Shown: positions 1 through 6,951 of the stretch, in pieces
Layout of the letters: each line of letters begins with the position of its first letter
Numbering within the stretch: position 1 is the first letter of the stretch
Assembly: GCA_017308345.1 (NCBI GenBank)
Contig: JAFKFE010000365.1
Location: forward strand, 1 to 10,373
Origin: Alphaproteobacteria bacterium
GTDB lineage: Bacteria; Pseudomonadota; Alphaproteobacteria; Rhizobiales; Rhizobiaceae
Reading direction: 5' to 3'
Length of the DNA stretch: 10,373 bases
Program-made: the position numbers and the translations under genes
Notes under the pieces: generated by a model
What the model was told of the DNA's origin: nothing
Databases searched by the model: none
The model's input: only the letters and a program-made list of their open reading frames with translations

Positions 1-210
1 CAGGCGTCGCAAAATAGTACTTCGCGCACGGATTTCGGCGGGCACCTCCGCCAGGTTTTCCGTCATTTCCCTAGTGACGAAGCGAAAATCTTCCACCGTG
101 ATCTGCGCCAGATCGAAGTCTGCTTCCGAGAGGACGCGGTCTGGGGATTTCAGCCGAAACTGCGGCTTCATCAAATACGAGAACAATGGGGATTTGGGGG
201 AATTGTCCAT
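1..210 (-). CDS. Hypothetical protein, N-terminal 70 residues (runs off left edge)
   Basis: The minus strand is open from an ATG at 210 to the window edge, giving 70 residues without a stop. It begins MDNSPKSPLFSYLMKPQFRL and continues as a soluble, charged sequence (EADFDLAQITVEDF, then TREMTENLAEVPAEIRARS). There is no signal peptide or membrane segment. The composition, with acidic and helical stretches, looks like real protein, and the plus-strand frames here read as arginine- and serine-rich antisense. It lies 99 bases after the membrane-protein gene ending at 310 on the same strand, so it may be the third gene of that unit. I see no strong ribosome site before the ATG. I do not recognise the family and the C-terminus is not visible. 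Confidence 0.55.
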   Translation of the reverse strand, partial: MDNSPKSPLFSYLMKPQFRLKSPDRVLSEADFDLAQITVEDFRFVTREMTENLAEVPAEIRARSTILRRL

Positions 211-309
211 CACGGCTCATTCGATTGCGGCATTTGTTGCGAGTGAGGGCAGTGACCAGCGTGGTGTCGTGGCGAAGTTTATGGAACCAAGCCCTTCAGG
301 TTGGCGACT

Positions 310-738
310 TTAGTCTTCAGGCTCGGCCCATTGTGCAAGGGCAAACATGGTGGCGAACAGGATCGTCATCGTTGCCGCCACGATGCAGCCTGCGCCGATG
401 AGATCCCACATAGGCACGACCAGCTCTTGGAGGGCGCGTGACCTTGGATGGTTCAGGTACACGGAGCAGCCTATAGCAAAAATGCCAAGGATCACCGCTA
501 TCAGCAGCAACTTCACCGCAGCGGTCATCAGCCAGTCGGCGGTCCTTGTTCGGACCAGCAGCGCGCAGGTGATGGCCAGGAAGGATGCGACTGCAATGCC
601 GGTCTGCTCTACGTGTCGAGCGTATTGAGGTCGTAGGATCGATGTGCCCGTGAATACATCAAACCACGCCGTAGCAAATGAGATGATCAAACTAGGCGTG
701 ACACTGGCGAGCGTTCCGAGAAAACCCGAGATCTTCAT
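310..738 (-). CDS. Four-helix inner-membrane protein of unknown function
   Basis: This 142-aa protein has four predicted transmembrane stretches at about residues 5-27, 43-64, 69-94 and 113-137, joined by short polar loops. The longest loop, about residues 95-112, contains YLNHPRSRALQELVVPMWD. No catalytic motif is visible and I do not recognise a family. Its ATG overlaps the stop of the upstream secreted-protein gene as ATGA (738-735), the classic arrangement for translational coupling. The two products are therefore probably made together and may act together at the envelope. The C-terminus (AQWAEPED) is acidic. Confidence 0.7.
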   Translation of the reverse strand: MKISGFLGTLASVTPSLIISFATAWFDVFTGTSILRPQYARHVEQTGIAVASFLAITCALLVRTRTADWLMTAAVKLLLIAVILGIFAIGCSVYLNHPRSRALQELVVPMWDLIGAGCIVAATMTILFATMFALAQWAEPED

Positions 739-1613
739 TTCCTGGCTTCGCCGAACAGGGGCATTGGAATCGCCGACAACAGACGGTCCTTTTTGTCACG
801 GAACTCGTAATAGGCCGGCACTGGGGCCCAGCTTTTGAAATCGCCTGTCACGTTCCATTCGACCGATCCGTCGGCAGACAGCGGCACGTCATCCTTATTG
901 GTCGCGTAGAATGCCGGAGCGAAAAACTGCTCCTGGTCGGGAAATCTCGGTACGACCTTCACATCGTCGATATTGCCCTTCGTCCGCCCGGCATACTGTT
1001 TCGCGGAGTACGAAAAGAAGGTCTTGAACTGGCTCGTCCCCTCGGTGCGGAGTCCTATCGTCCCCACTAGCTCCAGCATGGTGTCATGAGGATTGTCCGG
1101 GTCGCTGGGACAGAAGATGCGCACGTCGTCCGTCCAGCCTTTTGGGGGCAACTCGCCATCCGAAGAGCTTACCTGCGTGGGCCCCACGCCCTGCTTGCAG
1201 AAATCGCCTTCGTCGTTGCGCTCTTCGTCTCGCGCCGTCCCCATGAACTGCGCAGGCGTGCGCTCGCCGCTGTGGCCGTACTCAATACAGCCGTCGATCG
1301 GCCTGGGATTCAGGTCGTCGCTCATCCGCGGCGTCTTGGCCTCTTCCGTCGCGGGAACGTACGACTGGAAAGGGCCAGCTATAAACCACGTCACCATCAG
1401 ATCGCTATTCGGGTCGAGGTTGGAGACGCAGGACACATAGCGCCGCATGTTGTCCACCGTCGCTACCCAGGAACTGGTAAGGAAGTTGAAGTTGCCGACA
1501 TGGTGAGGCTGTGGAGCATCACCATCCTTGCAATCCTTTGCCCGAGCAGCCGGAGCCGCAAATATCCCCGATGCCAAGACCACAGCCAGTATAGAGAGCC
1601 GTGAGCAGTACAT
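735..1613 (-). CDS. Secreted protein of unknown function (292 aa)
   Basis: The protein opens with a typical Sec signal peptide: MYCSR, then a hydrophobic core (LSILAVVLASGIFAA), then a PAARA cleavage-type end at about residue 25. The mature part is soluble, with cysteines at roughly residues 28, 61, 108, 138 and 167 that could form disulfides. It is rich in Asp, Pro and aromatic residues. I chose the ATG at 1613 because AGGGGGAA lies about seven bases upstream. An in-frame TTG at 1640 would add nine residues ahead of the signal peptide and is unlikely. The stop overlaps the start of the membrane-protein gene (ATGA), so the two form an operon. I do not recognise the domain. Periplasmic or exported location is inferred from the signal peptide. 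Confidence 0.75.
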   Translation of the reverse strand: MYCSRLSILAVVLASGIFAAPAARAKDCKDGDAPQPHHVGNFNFLTSSWVATVDNMRRYVSCVSNLDPNSDLMVTWFIAGPFQSYVPATEEAKTPRMSDDLNPRPIDGCIEYGHSGERTPAQFMGTARDEERNDEGDFCKQGVGPTQVSSSDGELPPKGWTDDVRIFCPSDPDNPHDTMLELVGTIGLRTEGTSQFKTFFSYSAKQYAGRTKGNIDDVKVVPRFPDQEQFFAPAFYATNKDDVPLSADGSVEWNVTGDFKSWAPVPAYYEFRDKKDRLLSAIPMPLFGEARK

Positions 1614-1704
1614 TCGTCTTCCCCCTACTTGGCGGATCAATGTGCCAGAACGCGCAAAAACTGCAATCTTCCGTTACCCTCATCGACAAGCGGACGCGTG
1701 TCCT

Positions 1705-1950
1705 CTACCTCCCGACCATCATGCGAAAGGCCCTCGCGGCGGGACAGAGATGCTTGCATACGGTCCGCCGCACAGGGCCACTGCCCGGGCCAACTTGGAA
1801 TGCCGTGAGATTCAGTCCTAGCGTCATGATGCCCATGGTCAAAGGATCAAGAAAGACATTGAAGATCATCGGCACGCAGCAAAAGAACCAGACGATCTCG
1901 ACGATCGTCGGCATGCAGCGGAAGAACTCCGAAATGGCTAAGCCGAGATG
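1705..1950 (-). pseudogene. Remnant resembling a polar amino-acid ABC transporter permease
   Basis: On the minus strand, an open stretch without a normal N-terminus reads SEFFRCMPTIVEIVWFF, then VPMIFNVFLDPLTMGIMTLG and LNLTAF. This matches the central part of HisM/GlnP-type permeases, where an E-F-F-R-x-T-P-x-x-V-Q block is followed by a hydrophobic span and an L-x-L-N-x-x-A-(Y/F) block. In intact family members an A-E-x-x-R-x-x-(I/M) segment follows. Here it is replaced by an unrelated GPGSGPVRRTVCKH tail ending at a TAG, so the reading frame is lost after about residue 53. A family member is usually 220-250 aa, so most of the gene is gone. Homology is inferred from motif recall only. No other transporter part is visible nearby. 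Confidence 0.45.
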
Positions 1951-1983
1951 AGGCCGGTGCGGCGAGCGCGCCGACCTCGGATT

Positions 1984-2100
1984 TCACTGCGGCCCCTTGA
2001 GCACTTCATCCACGGCCTTGTGGATGATGGCAAGAAAATGCCCGGTCGAAACCGAGCAGGAGGTCTTCTTAGGAGCCGATCGGATCAACGTATTCGGCAT
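1984..2100 (-). CDS. Possible 38-aa ORF downstream of mucR (doubtful)
   Basis: An ATG at 2100 opens a 38-codon minus-strand frame whose second half, HFLAIIHKAVDEVLKGPQ, is strongly helix-like and reads as real protein. The first half (MPNTLIRSAPKKTSCSVSTG) is less convincing. AGGA abuts the ATG, which is too close for a good ribosome site. It starts 39 bases after the mucR stop on the same strand. It could be a small protein or the C-terminal end of a degraded larger gene next to the permease remnant. I cannot assign a family. Confidence 0.22.
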   Translation of the reverse strand: MPNTLIRSAPKKTSCSVSTGHFLAIIHKAVDEVLKGPQ

Positions 2101-2139
2101 TCCTAATGTGCGGTCTGATGATGACGGCCTGATGAAGCC

Positions 2140-2604
2140 TCATTGGGCCGTTGCCCGCGGTGACCGCTTCCTGGTGGCATTCCTCGACGGCTTGACTGCA
2201 GGCTTCCGTCCTAGACCGATCGCCTTGGCCATCTCCGAGCGCGCAGCCGCGTAGTTGGGCGCCACCATGGGATAGTCCTTCGGCAGGCTCCACTTCTCCC
2301 GGTATTCGTCGGGTGTCAGCCCATAGTGAACGTTGAGATGGCGCTTCAGCGACTTGAACTTCTTCCCGTCCTCGAGGCAGACGATGTAATCGGGGAACAC
2401 CGAACGCTTCGGGTTAACGGCGGGTGCCTGGGCCGGCTTGTCCGGCTCGGCCGGGTGTCCGATCTTTGCCAGCGATGAATTCACGCTCTCGATCAGTTCC
2501 GAAAGAGACGCGACCGGCACTGCGTTGTTGCTGACGTAGGCCGACACAATGTCCGCGGTGAGCTCGATCAATTGGCTACGTGATTTGGCATTTTCATTTG
2601 ACAT
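2140..2604 (-). CDS. mucR: MucR/Ros-family zinc-finger transcriptional regulator
   Basis: The 154-aa product matches the MucR/Ros family in length and layout. An N-terminal helical region (about residues 8-50; QLIELTADIVSAYVSNN) corresponds to the oligomerisation part of MucR. The prokaryotic zinc-finger core follows at about residues 74-105: VCLEDGKKFKSLKRHLNVHY, then LTPDEYREKW. A basic tail with GLGRKPAVK and RKRS ends the protein. The metal-binding set reads Cys-x-x-Asp and His-x3-His, so the second cysteine of Ros is Asp here. The family regulates exopolysaccharide, motility and cell-cycle genes and often represses itself by binding AT-rich DNA with T-A steps. I chose the ATG at 2604 because GGAG lies nine bases upstream. 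The frame could extend 11 codons further to 2637. Confidence 0.9.
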   Translation of the reverse strand: MSNENAKSRSQLIELTADIVSAYVSNNAVPVASLSELIESVNSSLAKIGHPAEPDKPAQAPAVNPKRSVFPDYIVCLEDGKKFKSLKRHLNVHYGLTPDEYREKWSLPKDYPMVAPNYAAARSEMAKAIGLGRKPAVKPSRNATRKRSPRATAQ

Positions 2605-2711
2605 CGCAATATCTCCGGTCCGCCGCGATTTATGCACCTTCGGTTTCTTAACTAGCTTCTCAGAAAAAGCCAGTCGGTTCCGTCTCGTCGTTGTGATGAG
2701 GACACAACAAT

Positions 2712-2740
2712 AAACAAGATAGCGGCCTCGACACTGTCAA
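2712..2740 (-). promoter_or_regulatory. Candidate sigma-70-type promoter of mucR
   Basis: On the minus strand TTGACA (2740-2735) is followed after 17 bases by TTGTTT (2717-2712), in an otherwise AT-richer stretch of about 130 bases before mucR. The -35 box is a perfect match and the -10 box is poor. The region 2605-2760 also contains several T-A-rich patches that could serve as MucR self-binding sites, as is known for the family. This is a sequence match only. Confidence 0.3.
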
Positions 2741-2771
2741 ACGTTCCACTTGTCGGCCGACTTTGCTGAGC

Positions 2772-3120
2772 CTAGATCCGACGGCCAATCAGGCTAGGAC
2801 GTGCACCAAGAGCGAGGTACCGGGGGCAGCTTGTTGTCTCGCCGCAGACAAATGGGACAGCCAGTCCCTTCGAAATCAGCACGTTATCCACGTCTTGGCC
2901 GTTGGCAAAAAGCGACCCGCAGCGTCGCCCATCCCCTCCGATGCGTCTGATGGGGCGACGACTGGCTCGAACGGGACTAGAAAGATCGACGAGTTCCCAC
3001 TCATCGCGAGATCTTTGCGCCGGCGCAAGCTTCGACGATTCAAGGTAGGCCAATATCGGAACGACGCGGCCTCGATATGTTATCAAGCGAATGCCCGGGC
3101 CCCTGTTGCGATGGCACCAC
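2772..3120 (-). pseudogene. C-terminal remnant of an SNase-like (thermonuclease-type) protein
   Basis: A minus-strand frame ending in TAG at 2772 contains GGDGRRCGSLFANGQDVDN followed by VLISKGLAVPFVCGETTSCP. This fits the last third of staphylococcal-nuclease-like proteins, where a D-x-Y-G-R-x-L block is followed by G-x-x-V-x-x-x-L-(I/V)-x-x-G-L-A, and the Cys-containing tail seen in secreted proteobacterial versions. Upstream in the frame, RGRVVPILAYLESSKLAPAQ resembles the central V-x-x-I-D-x-P-E strand region, but the catalytic Asp and Arg positions are not recognisable and no start or signal peptide is visible. The frame stays open upstream only because it is antisense to the radical SAM gene. 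I read it as a decayed fragment. Confidence 0.4.
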
Positions 3121-3233
3121 CCCGTTAACAGCAACGGTTCGCAAGGAGCATCACGGGCAGTCGGCCGCTTTCGGTCTTTTGGGGGCACAAGGCGCCAGCT
3201 TGCGCTCGAAAGCGGAAGGCTTGGGAAAGTGAG

Positions 3234-4532
3234 ATGACCGACTTGCGAGACGATGTCGGCGACAGACTTGCGGCCTCGCCATTCTGGGTCATGGCCAAAC
3301 CCATGGGTCCCAGATGCAACCTCGACTGCACCTATTGCTACTATCTGAAAAAGGCAGAGCTCTATCCAGAGGAAAACAAGTTCCGGATACCGCCCGACGT
3401 GCTCGAAACCTTCATTCGCGACTATATCGCCAGTCAGTCGCGTGCCGGACTGCGGGAAATCCAGTTCGTCTGGCAGGGCGGCGAGCCTACCATGCTGGGG
3501 TTGGACTGCTTCCAGACGATAACCGCACTGCAGCGCAGGCATTGTCCGCCAGGCCACGCCATTCGCAACGCGTTGCAGACGAACGGCACCCTTCTCGATG
3601 ACGAATGGGCCCGGTTCCTCCACGAGGAACAGTTTCTGGTCGGCCTGAGCCTGGACGGACCGCCTCGCACGACCATTACCGACGCGACAGGCGCGACCAG
3701 CCCAGTTCCGCCCGCGTGCTGACTGCCTGGGGGCTGCTGGCCCGCCACCGAGTGGACACGAACGTGCTGTGCGTGGTCAACGCCCGCAATGTCGGCTTCC
3801 CGCTGGACGTGTACCGTTACCTGCGGGGCATAGGCGTGCAGTACATGCAGTTCATCCCGGTGATCGAGCGGATCGATCGGCAAGGAAAACTCGCTCCGCC
3901 ACCCATGCCCGACGACGACGATCTCATCGTCGCGCCCTGGAGCGTGACCCCTAAGAAATATGGCCGGTTCCTGTGCAGGATTTTCGACGAATGGGTCCGG
4001 CATGACGTCGGCCGGGTCTTCGTCCAGTGCCGGGCAACCGGCCTCTTTATGCGTTTTTGCGGAAACCTGTGGTTCGGGACTGGCTCTGGAGCACAATGGC
4101 GACCTTTATGCGTGCGACCACTACGTCTATCCGGAATATCGGCTTGGCAACATCACGCAGACTCCGATCGATACTCTGGCGTCTCTGCCGCAACAGCGAC
4201 AGTTCGGCCGAGATAAGAAAGCCCGCCTTCCTGCTGCATGCAAAAGGTGCCAATGGCGCTTTGCCTGTCATGGCGGCTGTCCCAAGCACCGTTTCCTGCC
4301 GACGCAGGCGAGCGACCCGGAGCGGCTAAACTATTTTTGCGAATCCAATCGCATGTTCTTTGCCCACGCGGCACCCTTGCTGGAGGCGATGGCGCGCCTG
4401 CTGCGTCAAGGGCTGCCTGCAGCCAGGATCATGGACATGCTGGCAAGACAGGCTGCAGGCCCGCCGACCCGGCGCAATGACCAGTGTCCGTGCGGAAGCG
4501 GCCAGAAGTACAAGCGATGCTGCGGCGCTTGA
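3234..4532 (+). pseudogene. Frameshifted anaerobic sulfatase-maturase-type radical SAM/SPASM protein with SEC-C tail
   Basis: Family members use S-adenosylmethionine and Fe-S clusters to oxidise a Cys or Ser of a sulfatase to formylglycine. Frame 1 (3234 to about 3665) has the radical SAM motif CNLDCTYCYY (Cys28, 32, 35), then FVWQGGEPTMLGLDCF and LVGLSLDGP. A shift equal to one lost base near 3660-3670 moves into a second frame: HDHYRRDRRDQPSS, then MQFIPVIERID and KKYGRFLCRIFDEWVRHDVG. At 4027-4029 coding jumps to a third frame (AGQPASLCVFAETCG, then DLYACDHYVYPEYRLGNI), apparently with 9-10 residues deleted. The SPASM cysteines CKRCQWRFACHGGCPKHR follow. The end, QCPCGSGQKYKRCCG, is a SEC-C zinc motif. 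The 5' frame stops at 3722. No sulfatase gene is in the window. The ribosome site is weak. Confidence 0.85.
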
Positions 4533-4666
4533 ACTTCGGGTTTCGATGCGAGACCTGGTCGTCCGAGCTGTGACCGGAAAGTCGGTTCTGGCCGATGCCG
4601 ACGACGCGATTGAGAGCGCCACTTAGCTTCGCAGGGTCAGTGAACGGTTGGCGGAGCTCGTCCGCG

Positions 4667-5131
4667 CTATATGTTAGCGAAATAATGGCAGAGCGTTTCG
4701 ACATCGAAAGCGAACCCGACGGCACGTGGTCGGTGATCGACAACAAGACCGGGCTTCCCTATGAGGTCGTCGGTCTTCTGCTCGAAAGCATTCCATTCTG
4801 GCTGGCTCTCGACTTGGTGGGGTTTTTGAATGACGTGGATCGCCAGAGGAAGCCTCACTAGCCCCGACTTCGGTTCATATTCGTCCCCCTGATCGTCATC
4901 GTTTTCGACGCCAGGGCGATTCCGAGCAGCACCGTTCGTTTGCTCATCGACGTATGCCTGGCAGCCTTCGGCAAAGGATCGGCTGATGTGGTTCCTTGCC
5001 GCCCAGTCGCAGTCGGCCTCATGTCTGGAGCAGTTATCCGTGCGCTCGTAGCCATAGGAAGTCTCTTGGGCCGATGCCGGGGTCGCGAGAGAACTCTCTA
5101 GCGCCAGGGCACCTGCCGCGAGAAGAATCAT
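4667..5131 (-). CDS. Putative secreted protein; C-terminal extent uncertain
   Basis: From the ATG at 5131 the minus strand reads MILLAAGALALESSLATPAS, an export-type hydrophobic segment ending in ASAQ. A hydrophilic, Cys- and acid-rich part follows: NCSRHEADCDWAARNHISRS, FAEGCQAYVDEQTN, and DDDQGDEYEPKS. That portion (to about 4865) looks like a small periplasmic protein. The segment lacks positive residues before the hydrophobic core when started at 5131. Upstream codons in the same frame supply RHRGFDRIVLL, so the true start may be earlier or lost, and no ribosome site is visible. Below about 4861 the frame is antisense to the 58-aa gene and is probably not coding. A lost stop codon or frameshift near 4860 would explain this, since TAG and TGA both occur there in the neighbouring frame. 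Confidence 0.4.
   Translation of the reverse strand: MILLAAGALALESSLATPASAQETSYGYERTDNCSRHEADCDWAARNHISRSFAEGCQAYVDEQTNGAARNRPGVENDDDQGDEYEPKSGLVRLPLAIHVIQKPHQVESQPEWNAFEQKTDDLIGKPGLVVDHRPRAVGFAFDVETLCHYFANI
4685..4861 (+). CDS. Small conserved acidic protein, 58 aa
   Basis: The ATG at 4685 opens a 58-codon frame: MAERFDIESEPDGTWSVIDN, then KTGLPYEVVGLLLESIPFWL and ALDLVGFLNDVDRQRKPH. Short proteins of this layout recur in rhizobial genomes as I recall them: an N-terminal R-(F/Y)-(D/E)-I-E-x-E-P-D-G-T-W block, a T-G-x-P turn, then a helix ending in D-L-(V/L)-x-x-L-N. The function is unknown. There are no cysteines or membrane spans. The ribosome site is weak (AGCGA, ten bases before the ATG). 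The same frame is open upstream to 4595, but that part reads as non-coding. It lies antisense to the tail of the minus-strand frame ending at 4667, and only one of the two is likely to be real in the overlap. I favour this one. Confidence 0.6.
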   Translation: MAERFDIESEPDGTWSVIDNKTGLPYEVVGLLLESIPFWLALDLVGFLNDVDRQRKPH

Positions 5132-5472
5132 CAACAAGACAATCCGGTCGAAGCCGCGGTGTCGGTTATTTTGCGACCTTGACGAAGATGAGGCTGACCG
5201 CCTGGAGAGGGTCTGCGCTCGTCCCTCGAAATTCGAAATCTGACCGACAGCAATGCAAGAAGACGAGTTCGCTATGTTTTCCAGGCAATGCCTCGTGTGC
5301 CGGGCAGGAGCAGGCGCGATCCCTTGGAGCATCTCGACAGCCCCTTCTCTCCGCCACAAAATAGTTCCCGCACCAGTCGACTTGCTTGAGAAGTTTGCTT
5401 CAAAGCAATTTCAGTCGCGAATGCTTGCGGTAGGCAGGCTGTCTGATCAACTCATCCGTAGGATCGAATGAC
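5132..5472. other. Region between the putative secreted gene and fixL (341 bases)
   Basis: No well-supported gene is visible here. A 72-codon plus-strand frame (5253-5471, MQEDEFAMFSRQCLVCRAGA at its start) ends two bases before the fixL GTG. It has no ribosome site, and its composition is not convincing. The stretch does contain the FNR/CRP-type dyad at 5395-5408 and is the likely fixL promoter region. Confidence 0.4.
5395..5408. promoter_or_regulatory. FNR/FixK/CRP-type dyad upstream of fixL
   Basis: TTGCTTCAAAGCAA has perfect 6-base inverted arms (TTGCTT/AAGCAA) around CA. The spacing TTG-N8-CAA is that of FNR/FixK boxes, whose consensus is TTGAT-N4-ATCAA. The inner bases are C/G rather than A/T, so this is a weak FNR match but a strong dyad. 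It ends 64 bases before the fixL GTG, a sensible place for a regulator of that operon. No second copy was seen. Confidence 0.4.
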
Positions 5473-6951
5473 GTGCCGGTTCGGAATCGGTCAGATGTGG
5501 CTTCACGGCGGGAAACAGTTTTGCGCTACGCCATTGCCGTGGCGGCGGTCGCGCTTGCCTTCACCGCAAGGTTCGTCCTGGCATCGATTCTCAAAGATCA
5601 AGCTCCTTACCTCTTCTTCCTGCCTCCCGTGCTGCTCGCGGCGGGTGTCGGCGGCTTCGGTCCGGGCATTTTGGCCACCGGCTTAAGCATCCCCCTCGTC
5701 TTCTTTTTCATTGCCAACTACGGGACAGTCGGCTGGACGGAGGTGGCCAATGGAGCTGTTTTCGTACTGATCGGGGTAGGGACGGCCTGGATCGGTAAAC
5801 GGCTGCGACAAGCGCGCATTCTGGCCTTGACGCGAGAGGCTCATCTCCAATCGATCATCGACATAGTTCCCGAAGCCACTATCGTGATCGACGGGCGCGG
5901 CATCATCCAGTCCTTTAGCGCTACCGCCGAGCGGATGTTCGGCTACACCGCGGCTGAGGCAATCGGGAACAATGTGACGCTGCTGATGCCCTCACCCTAT
6001 CGCGAGGAACATGATGGCTACATCGAGCGCTACCGCGACACCGGGGAGCCGCGCGTTATTGGAACTGGCCGTGTGGTTGCAGCGCAACGCAAAGACGGTT
6101 CGACGTTTCCAATCGAACTGGCCGTCGGAGAGATATGGCCAGCGGGCCAGCGGTTTTTCACGGGGTTCATCCGTGACCTGACGGAGCGGCAGGAAACCGA
6201 GGCGCGACTTCAGGAGCTGCGGTCTGAACTTGCCCACGTGTCGCGCTTAACTGAGATGGGCGGGATGGCATCGGCGATCGCTCATGAACTCAACCAGCCG
6301 TTGGCGGCCATAGCCAACTATCTGAAAGGCTCACGGCGCCTGCTCGACGGCAGCGCCGACGAGCGGCTGGTGATTCTTCGAGATGCAATCGACAGCGCGG
6401 CCGACCAGGCATTGCGAGCCGGCCAGATCATTCGGCACATGCGCGATTTCATTGGTCGAGGGGGGAGCGAAAGACAAATCCAAAGCATTGCGAAGCTTGT
6501 CGAGGAGGCATCCGCCCTCGCGCTTGTCGGCGCCAAGGATCAGGGCATTCACGTGACGTTCGACTTTGACCCACGTGTCGATCTTGTCCTGGCCGACAAG
6601 GTTCAAGTTCAACAGGTTCTGGTCAACCTGATCCGAAACGCCATTGAGGCCATGGAGGAATCAAGTGAGCGAAACCTGACCGTTCGTACGACGCCTGCGG
6701 ACGACATGATGATTGTCGTGCAGGTCGATGACACCGGCTCCGGCATTTCGGAGGAAATGGCGGCGAGACTGTTTCAACCATTTGCGACCACCAAGCCGCG
6801 CGGGATGGGCGTAGGCCTTTCGATCTCCCGGACGATTGTCGAGGCGCATGGCGGGCAGATCGAAGCCGGGCCGCGTGCAGGCGGCGGAACGACGTTCCGC
6901 TTTACCTTGCCTGCGGTAACCAAGGAGGAGTCCAGCGATGCCCACCGATAG
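5473..6951 (+). CDS. fixL: Oxygen-sensing histidine kinase FixL
   Basis: FixL is a membrane haem sensor that autophosphorylates at low oxygen and passes phosphate to FixJ. This 492-aa protein (the family is about 505) has hydrophobic segments at about 17-36, 45-80 and 92-108 (DUF4118-like) and a PAS domain at about 122-240. Its haem-ligand His180 lies in EEHDGYIERY. Arg186 and Arg200 (RVIGTGRVV) align with Bradyrhizobium FixL R206 and R220 at the same spacing. The phosphorylation site is His271 in AHELNQPLAAI, 91 residues after the haem His as in that protein. The ATPase has the N-box NLIRNAIEAM (385-394), DDTGSGI (419-425) and GMGVGLSISRTIVEAHGG. Two distal-pocket isoleucines (I215, I238) are valine here (195, 218). 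The GTG start has AGGA nine bases upstream. It overlaps fixJ by 14 bases. Confidence 0.93.
   Translation: MPVRNRSDVASRRETVLRYAIAVAAVALAFTARFVLASILKDQAPYLFFLPPVLLAAGVGGFGPGILATGLSIPLVFFFIANYGTVGWTEVANGAVFVLIGVGTAWIGKRLRQARILALTREAHLQSIIDIVPEATIVIDGRGIIQSFSATAERMFGYTAAEAIGNNVTLLMPSPYREEHDGYIERYRDTGEPRVIGTGRVVAAQRKDGSTFPIELAVGEIWPAGQRFFTGFIRDLTERQETEARLQELRSELAHVSRLTEMGGMASAIAHELNQPLAAIANYLKGSRRLLDGSADERLVILRDAIDSAADQALRAGQIIRHMRDFIGRGGSERQIQSIAKLVEEASALALVGAKDQGIHVTFDFDPRVDLVLADKVQVQQVLVNLIRNAIEAMEESSERNLTVRTTPADDMMIVVQVDDTGSGISEEMAARLFQPFATTKPRGMGVGLSISRTIVEAHGGQIEAGPRAGGGTTFRFTLPAVTKEESSDAHR

Noticed and set aside
1086..1604. A 172-codon plus-strand frame opposite the secreted-protein gene.
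   Set aside because: The minus strand has a signal peptide, ribosome site and ATGA coupling, and the plus frame is Arg-rich antisense.
2772..3623. A 283-codon minus-strand frame that could be annotated as one gene.
   Set aside because: Its first half is exactly antisense to the radical SAM motif region. Only the part below about 3120 resembles a protein family, so the length comes from GC-rich antisense openness.
3434..4096. A 220-codon minus-strand frame across the maturase gene.
   Set aside because: It is antisense to strongly recognisable SPASM/radical SAM coding sequence, and its composition is that of a shadow frame.
5253..5471. A 72-codon plus-strand frame ending two bases before fixL.
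   Set aside because: It has no ribosome site and no family resemblance, and the FNR-like dyad lies inside it. More likely fixL leader DNA.
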